Source: Gammaproteobacteria bacterium MFB021 (GTDB taxonomy: Bacteria > Pseudomonadota > Gammaproteobacteria > Pseudomonadales > Halomonadaceae). From it: a DNA stretch of 64,000 nt. Location of the stretch: NCBI GenBank assembly GCA_000737985.1, contig JNVT01000101.1, positions 1 through 64,000 on the forward strand. Reading direction: 5' to 3'. The translations under genes and the position numbers were made by a program. Numbering within the stretch: position 1 is the stretch's first letter; each line of letters starts with the position of its first letter. The notes beneath the pieces were generated by a model, which saw only the letters and a program-made list of their open reading frames with translations, was not told where the DNA came from and made no database searches. This document shows positions 59,452-64,000 of the stretch, one piece after another.

Positions 59452-59686
59452 CCACCTGTTTGCCGAGCTTGAGCGCCTGGGCGACGAATCGCTGACCGGC
59501 GAGGCGCTGGAAACCGAGATAAAGCGTGCCAAGGCCATCGGCGCCGTGGCGCAGAACATCACTGACACCGCACGGGTCGAGGTCGAATACATCACCGCGA
59601 CAGGCCAGCGCCGCGCCACCGACTTCTTGCCTGACGAGAATGGCAGGCCTCCGCTCCCGCCGCCCTGCAGCGGCCCGCGGCAATAG
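59423..59686 (+). CDS. Hypothetical early protein
   Basis: An 87-residue helical protein (RIEDLRNHLFAELERLGDESLTGEALETEIKRAKAIGAVAQNITDTARVEVEY) seen as a pattern in other phages, often annotated hypothetical. It begins inside the HNH gene. Role unknown. Confidence 0.65.
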   Translation: MKNRIEDLRNHLFAELERLGDESLTGEALETEIKRAKAIGAVAQNITDTARVEVEYITATGQRRATDFLPDENGRPPLPPPCSGPRQ

Positions 59687-59695
59687 GAGCGCCCG

Positions 59696-59812
59696 GTGAC
59701 GCTCTACATCGTCGCCCCGCTCTGCGTCGCCCTGGCTGCCAGGGCGGCCGGGTGGTGCCGCCGCCAGGTGGCCGCCAGCAACCGGCAGTGGGCCGACGAC
59801 AACCGCGATTGA
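59696..59812 (+). CDS. Small protein, 38 residues
   Basis: GTG start with AGGAG six bases upstream. MTLYIVAPLCVALAARAAGW is a hydrophobic N-terminal segment, then a basic-polar tail (RRQVAASNRQWADDNRD). It fills an otherwise empty 149-base gap. Support is the ribosome site and membrane-like start only. Confidence 0.45.
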   Translation: MTLYIVAPLCVALAARAAGWCRRQVAASNRQWADDNRD

Positions 59813-59835
59813 AGGACAACAGCAAGGAGAGAACC

Positions 59836-60180
59836 ATGATTCAGCCCGAAGAGATCCAGCGCGACAGCGACGGCATGTGGACTCACTCCGCATGGGAGGC
59901 ACTGTTCGACGACCGCGATTACATCGATGCCGACGAACTAGACGAGTGGTGCGTGACTCATCAGCTCGTCGTCGAAACCCGAACGCTGGAAGAAGACCCC
60001 GACAGCCCCTTGATTGCCCAGCTCGAGGCGTGCGCGCCAGTAGATCTCAGCGCCTGGCCCCTGCAACCGCCCAGCGAAGACCCTGGCTGGTTTCTGCTGG
60101 CAATCATCGACACCGAGGATGGGCCGGTGCAGACCTGGGCATACAGCGATACCAAAGCCACCGAGGGCGCCGATGGCTAA
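59836..60180 (+). CDS. Hypothetical acidic early protein
   Basis: A 114-residue acidic protein (MIQPEEIQRDSDGMWTHSAWEALFDDRDYIDADELDEWCVTHQL ... WFLLAIIDTEDGPVQTWAY). AAGGAGAG precedes the ATG. Overlaps the next gene by eight bases. Acidity might suggest DNA mimicry but nothing else supports it. Confidence 0.6.
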   Translation: MIQPEEIQRDSDGMWTHSAWEALFDDRDYIDADELDEWCVTHQLVVETRTLEEDPDSPLIAQLEACAPVDLSAWPLQPPSEDPGWFLLAIIDTEDGPVQTWAYSDTKATEGADG

Positions 60181-60523
60181 GTCGAAGCCATTCCACTGGC
60201 AGGAGCCGGCGACCACGGTATGCCCGCAGTGCGAAGGCTCTGGCGAGTTTCTCGGGATGTTCTACAGCAGCCCCTGTGCCAACTGCGACGGCACCGGACT
60301 CGTCGGCGAAAACGGCGAGCCGCTGAAGCCAGAGGAGCTGCTGCCGACGATGCGCCGCCAGCGCGACAGAGCCGTCGCCGATCTGGAAAGTGCCCGCCAG
60401 CACTACCGGCAGCTGCTGCAGATACCTGGGGTCCGAGAAGCGCTCGCCGCTCAGCAGCAACGAGAGGAAGAGCGGCAGCGTGACGAAGACATGGCGCTAC
60501 GCAAGCGACTGAGAGGAGTTTGA
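60173..60523 (+). CDS. Protein with DnaJ-type zinc motif
   Basis: A 116-residue protein. The N-terminal part has CPQCEGSGEF and CANCDGTGLV, two CxxCxGxG motifs as in the DnaJ zinc finger (which has four). The rest is a charged helix (PTMRRQRDRAVADLESARQHYRQLLQI ... QQQREEERQRDEDMALRKRL). Role unknown; no J domain. Confidence 0.7.
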   Translation: MAKSKPFHWQEPATTVCPQCEGSGEFLGMFYSSPCANCDGTGLVGENGEPLKPEELLPTMRRQRDRAVADLESARQHYRQLLQIPGVREALAAQQQREEERQRDEDMALRKRLRGV

Positions 60524-60524
60524 G

Positions 60525-60719
60525 ATGGCCAGGAATCGATGGGTTCTGAAGAACCGGGTGGTTGAGCTGTTCGGCTACAGCGAGGACGCCGTGGAGCACA
60601 AGCGGAAGGATGGCATCTGGGCGGAGGGTCGTATCTGGCGCAAGGCACCGGACGGTAGGATTTTTTTCAATGTCGAGGAGATTGACCGGTGGGTAGAAAG
60701 CCGTCCCCTAAGCGCTTGA
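60525..60719 (+). CDS. xis: Excisionase-like protein
   Basis: A 64-residue protein with a winged-helix-like pattern ([53 protein letters not shown]), typical of small phage excisionases and other HTH_17-type directionality factors. It lies directly before the integrase gene and overlaps it by 31 bases. AGGAG is upstream of the ATG. Confidence 0.8.
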   Translation: MARNRWVLKNRVVELFGYSEDAVEHKRKDGIWAEGRIWRKAPDGRIFFNVEEIDRWVESRPLSA

Positions 60720-61984
60720 GCCCGGCAGTTGCCGAGCTTCTCGCGCAGACATCCGGCGTTGAGATGCACGGCCCAAGCCTGCGCATCTGGTTCATGTGGC
60801 GGAACAAGCGTTGGCGGGAGACGCTCGGCCTGGAGCCGACAAAAGCGAATATCAAGCACGCCGTCGGCCTTCGGGCGTCCATTACCCACGCGATCAAGAT
60901 CGGCTCCTTCAACTATGCCGACTGGTTCCCGGAGTCCGAGAACGCCAAGGGCATCGCGAAATCGAATCGCAACCTGAGAGTCGATGAGGCTGCCGAGCGC
61001 TACATGAAGCTCAAGAGCATCGACATCACGGACGAGACCGCCAGCCGCTACCAGACCGCCATCGACATGGTCGTGGAGGCACTGGGCGCCAGCGTGCTGA
61101 CGACGACGCTGATGCCCGAGGATATCCAACTGATGCGCGGGGAGTTCGCCGCGACTCGGCAGGTATCGACCGCCAACCATTACCTCGCCGTGGCCGCCGG
61201 CTGGCTGGCCTGGTGCCACCAGAACGAGTACACCGCCAGCGATCTATCGCCGGCGTGCGAGCGCATCAAAGCCGAGGACGTCGACCCGGATCCTTTCACT
61301 CACGATGAATTCGAGGCGCTCATCGGCGACGGCTGCCTGCACCTGCAGGATCGCGCCGCCGTGACGCTGGCCATCTACACCGGCCTGCGCCCGGGCGAGC
61401 TCTGCGGCTTAGCGAGAGAGGACGTCGACATCGCCCAGGGCTGCCTGACCGTTCGCCGATCGGTCCAGAAGCACCGCATGTTCAAGGTGCCCAAGACGAA
61501 GACCAGTCGCGACCGTGTCATCTGGCTGCTGCCGCCAGCGCTGGAGGCATGCAAAGCGCTACTCGAGATGACCGCCAGCATCGAACCACTCGAGATCGTC
61601 GTTGCGCTCAACCGCCACCAGACCCGGCAGGAAACCGTGGCGCCGCTGCTCTCGCCGACCATCCAGGCGCGGCAGGAGAACATCCACCCGTTCTTCAATC
61701 CCCACAGCTGGAACAAGAAGATTCACGCGATCATGCGCCGTGCCGGGGTGCGCCGCCGCCGGCCGTACCAGACTCGCCACACCTTCGCGTGCTGGTCGCT
61801 CACTGCCCATGGTAACCTCGCATTCATCGCGAAGCAGATGGGGCACAAGGACTACTCGATGCTGGTGAAGGTCTATGCGAAATGGATCGACACCGAGAGC
61901 CAGTCCGAGGCGGAACGCATCTGGATCGAGATGCAGAAACGCGGCGCTTTTGCCCCATTGATGCCCCATAGAAAAACGGAGTAA
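60689..61984 (+). CDS. int: Tyrosine integrase
   Basis: A 431-residue site-specific recombinase. N-terminal arm-binding part, SAM-like core-binding domain (residues 95-180), catalytic part with Arg in GLRPGEL (about 231), the [11 protein letters not shown] box (about 357-367), [12 protein letters not shown] with the nucleophilic Tyr (about 395). GTG start at 60689 with GAGGAG upstream. It ends 11 bases before the phage-borne mutS start, and the last codons include arm-site-like repeats, so int, attP and mutS are compactly joined. Confidence 0.95.
   Translation: MGRKPSPKRLSPAVAELLAQTSGVEMHGPSLRIWFMWRNKRWRETLGLEPTKANIKHAVGLRASITHAIKIGSFNYADWFPESENAKGIAKSNRNLRVDEAAERYMKLKSIDITDETASRYQTAIDMVVEALGASVLTTTLMPEDIQLMRGEFAATRQVSTANHYLAVAAGWLAWCHQNEYTASDLSPACERIKAEDVDPDPFTHDEFEALIGDGCLHLQDRAAVTLAIYTGLRPGELCGLAREDVDIAQGCLTVRRSVQKHRMFKVPKTKTSRDRVIWLLPPALEACKALLEMTASIEPLEIVVALNRHQTRQETVAPLLSPTIQARQENIHPFFNPHSWNKKIHAIMRRAGVRRRRPYQTRHTFACWSLTAHGNLAFIAKQMGHKDYSMLVKVYAKWIDTESQSEAERIWIEMQKRGAFAPLMPHRKTE
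61949..61969. promoter_or_regulatory. Candidate integrase arm-type sites, right
   Basis: TTTGCCCCAT (61949-61958) and GATGCCCCAT (61960-61969), 11 bp apart, lie in the last codons of int. The same decamer pair occurs at 8963-8983 near attL, and GGCGCT stands before both pairs. Confidence 0.6.
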
Positions 61985-61995
61985 CCCTGAAACCC

Positions 61996-64000
61996 ATGCA
62001 GGACGCGGCCTCCAGCAAGAGCACCCAGCATACGCCGATGATGGCGCAGTACCTCAAGATCAAGCGCGAGCACCCCGAGGTGCTGCTGTTCTACCGCATG
62101 GGCGATTTCTACGAACTGTTCTACGACGACGCCAAGCGCGCCGCCAAGCTGCTCGACATCACCCTGACCGCGCGCGGTCAATCAGCCGGTTCGCCGATCC
62201 CCATGGCCGGCGTGCCCTACCACAGCGCCGAGTCCTATCTGGCACGGCTGGTGCGCTCGGGCGAGTCGGTGGCGATCTGCGAGCAGATCGGCGACCCCGC
62301 CACCAGCAAGGGGCCGGTGGAGCGTCGGGTGGTGCGGATCGTCACCCCCGGCACGCTGCACGACGAGGCGCTTCTGGACGAGCGCCGCGACAATCTGCTG
62401 GTGGCCCTGCACCGCCACGGCGAACGCTGGGGCATCGCCTGGCTGGAGCTCTCCAGCGGCCGCTTCGCCGTGCTCGAGGTCGACGGCGAGGCCGACATGC
62501 AGGCCGAGATCCATCGCCTGCAACCGGCGGAGCTGCTCGCCGCCGAGACCCAGAACCTGCCCCCGGCGCTGGCCGAGCGCACCGGTCTGCGCCGTCAGAA
62601 CGACTGGCACTTCGACCTGGAGACCGCCAACCGCCTGCTGTGCGACCAGTTCCAGGTAGCCGATCTGCGCGGCTTCGGCTGCACCCACCTGGAGGTCGCA
62701 CTGGTCGCCGCCGGGGTGCTGATCGACTACGCCCGCGACACCCAGCGCTCGCGCCTGCCCCACGTCAATGCGCTGAACATCGAGAGCCGCGACGACGCGG
62801 TGGTGATCGATGCCGCCAGTCGCCGCAATCTGGAAATCGACATCAATCTCGGCGGCAGCGGCGACAACACCCTGGCCAGCGTGCTCGACACCACCACCAC
62901 GCCGATGGGTTCACGCCTGCTCAAGCGCTGGCTCAACCGCCCACTGCGCGATCGCACCCAGGTCAGCGCGCGTCAGGCAGCGGTGCAACTGCTGCTGGAA
63001 CAGGACGACCATCTGGCACTGCGCGAGATCCTGGGCGAGGTCGGCGACGTCGAGCGCATTCTCGCCCGGGTCGCCCTGCGCAGCGCCCGCCCGCGGGATC
63101 TGGCCCGCCTGCGCGACGCGCTCAATGCGCTGCCCCAGCTGCAGAGCGCGCTGGGCGCGATCGAGGGAGAGAGCGCGCTCGACGATCTGGCCCGGCACAT
63201 TCGCCCCTACCCGGAGACGGCGGCGACCCTCAGCCAGGCGCTGATCGACAACCCGCCGGTGGTGATCCGCGACGGCGGCGTGATCCGCGAGGGCTTCGAC
63301 GCCGAGCTCGACGAGTACCGCGGCCTGGCCGAGCACGCCGGCGACTATCTGGTGCAGCTCGAGCTGCGCGAGCGCGAGCGCACCGGCCTGGCCGGGCTCA
63401 AGGTCGGCTACAACCGGGTCCACGGCTACTATATCGAGATCCCTCGGGCCCAGGCCCGCGAGGTGCCGGTGGACTATATCCGGCGCCAGACGCTGAAGAA
63501 CGCCGAGCGTTTCATCATTCCCGAACTCAAGGAGTTCGAGGACAAGGCGCTGTCGGCCAAGTCGCGCGCCTTGGCCCGCGAGAAGCTGCTCTACGAAGGG
63601 CTGATCGAGACCCTCAACGCCGAGCTCGACGCGCTGCAGGCCACCGCCCGGTCGCTGGCCGCACTGGACGTGCTGTGCGCCTTCGCCGAGCGCGCGCGGA
63701 GTCTCGACTTCGTGCGTCCGCAGCTCGGCGAGACGCCCGGCTTCGAGATCATCGGCGGCCGCCACCCGGTGGTCGAGCACGTCAGCCAGCACCCCTTCGT
63801 GCCCAACGATCTGGTACTCGACGACGCCCGCCGCATGCTGGTGATCACCGGCCCCAACATGGGCGGCAAGTCGACCTACATGCGCCAGGCCGCGCTGATC
63901 GCCCTGCTCGCGCATACCGGCAGCTTCGTACCCGCCGAGCGCGCCGAGATCGGCCCGGTGGATCGCATCTTCACGCGTATCGGCTCCAGCGACGATCTCG
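61996..64000 (+). CDS. mutS: DNA mismatch repair protein MutS (5' part; gene runs off the window)
   Basis: The first 668 residues of about 850. The product recognises mismatches and recruits MutL. Visible: N-terminal mismatch-binding domain with [21 protein letters not shown] (Phe-x-Glu wedge), connector, the clamp/core domains, and Walker [10 protein letters not shown] near residue 619. The first 16 codons come from the phage: they differ from the original start (8800) at ten or so bases but keep the frame through the att core. Only weak GGAG lies 15 bases upstream. The gene is probably transcribed through int. Confidence 0.96.
   Translation, partial: MQDAASSKSTQHTPMMAQYLKIKREHPEVLLFYRMGDFYELFYDDAKRAAKLLDITLTARGQSAGSPIPMAGVPYHSAESYLARLVRSGESVAICEQIGDPATSKGPVERRVVRIVTPGTLHDEALLDERRDNLLVALHRHGERWGIAWLELSSGRFAVLEVDGEADMQAEIHRLQPAELLAAETQNLPPALAERTGLRRQNDWHFDLETANRLLCDQFQVADLRGFGCTHLEVALVAAGVLIDYARDTQRSRLPHVNALNIESRDDAVVIDAASRRNLEIDINLGGSGDNTLASVLDTTTTPMGSRLLKRWLNRPLRDRTQVSARQAAVQLLLEQDDHLALREILGEVGDVERILARVALRSARPRDLARLRDALNALPQLQSALGAIEGESALDDLARHIRPYPETAATLSQALIDNPPVVIRDGGVIREGFDAELDEYRGLAEHAGDYLVQLELRERERTGLAGLKVGYNRVHGYYIEIPRAQAREVPVDYIRRQTLKNAERFIIPELKEFEDKALSAKSRALAREKLLYEGLIETLNAELDALQATARSLAALDVLCAFAERARSLDFVRPQLGETPGFEIIGGRHPVVEHVSQHPFVPNDLVLDDARRMLVITGPNMGGKSTYMRQAALIALLAHTGSFVPAERAEIGPVDRIFTRIGSSDDL
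62026..62043. other. attR core
   Basis: CAGCATACGCCGATGATG, identical to 8830-8847. It forms codons 11-16 of the rebuilt mutS. Confidence 0.9.

Larger units (their letters stand above)
8830..62043. mobile_element. Complete siphovirus-type prophage integrated in mutS
   Basis: Bounded by identical 18-bp core sequences (8830-8847 and 62026-62043). It carries tyrosine integrase, excisionase candidate, CI/Cro immunity region, origin, HK97-type packaging and head genes, a lambda-type tail operon and a full lysis cassette. No essential module is visibly broken, so it may be inducible. The late genes occupy about 31 kb of one minus-strand block. Confidence 0.95.

Noticed and set aside
8830-62043. 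Diversity-generating retroelement, retron or phage tRNA genes
   Set aside because: No reverse transcriptase motif and no cloverleaf seen inside the prophage.

Overview
The window is chromosomal DNA of a GC-rich gammaproteobacterium, most likely a Halomonas-like member of the Halomonadaceae. That placement is inferred from the host gene order (tRNA-Arg x2, tRNA-Ser, csrA, lysC, alaS, recX, recA, cinA/pncC, then mutS) and the base composition, not from a database match. It is interrupted by one apparently complete prophage of about 53 kb, roughly 8830-62043.

Host left flank, 1-8800: all genes lie on the minus strand. Two identical tRNA-Arg(ACG) genes and tRNA-Ser(GCT) are followed by csrA, lysC, alaS, recX, recA (with a LexA box), pncC and an orphan ribbon-helix-helix gene. 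Host right flank, 61996-64000: mutS, which runs off the window. The phage is inserted inside the first codons of mutS. A truncated original start of mutS remains at 8800, and the phage supplies a replacement start at 61996, 11 bases after the integrase stop codon.

Prophage layout: (a) left end, 8830-10514: att site, integrase-arm-like repeats, a 48-residue membrane protein and a short SOS-controlled plus-strand operon. (b) 10429-41702, minus strand: late genes read as lysis (transglycosylase, holin, Rz/Rz1), HNH, terminase, HK97-type portal, protease and capsid, connectors, tail tube, G/GT frameshift pair, tape measure, M, L, K, I, J and tail fibre. A cargo block at 23019-29285 interrupts the tail genes. 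It holds a XRE-ImmA pair, a P1-immI-like c4/icd/ant antirepressor module, a YafO-type toxin with an unrecognised partner, a BRCT protein and a small secreted protein. (c) 41733-43755: a plus-strand four-gene cassette with its own promoter and palindromic operator, bracketed by imperfect direct repeats. (d) 43925-49469, minus strand: early replication operon with a DnaT-like initiator carrying origin iterons, a P-like loader candidate, a BRO-N protein, a VRR-NUC nuclease and small zinc proteins, ending with a Cro-like protein at its promoter. (e) 49574-50350: CI-type S24 repressor, flanked by two clusters of a shared 14-bp operator. (f) 50498-61984, plus strand: early-right operon with a LuxR-type HTH protein, two copies of a structured non-coding element (the first preceded by a boxA), a C5 DNA methyltransferase, RdgC, ASCH protein, glutaredoxin, cupin, HNH, excisionase candidate and tyrosine integrase.

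The most interesting items are the exchange of the mutS start by integration, the duplicated structured RNA element, the c4-like antisense RNA and antirepressor module inside the tail operon, the two cargo cassettes, and two unrelated sets of 22-23 bp repeats that overlap gene stop codons.
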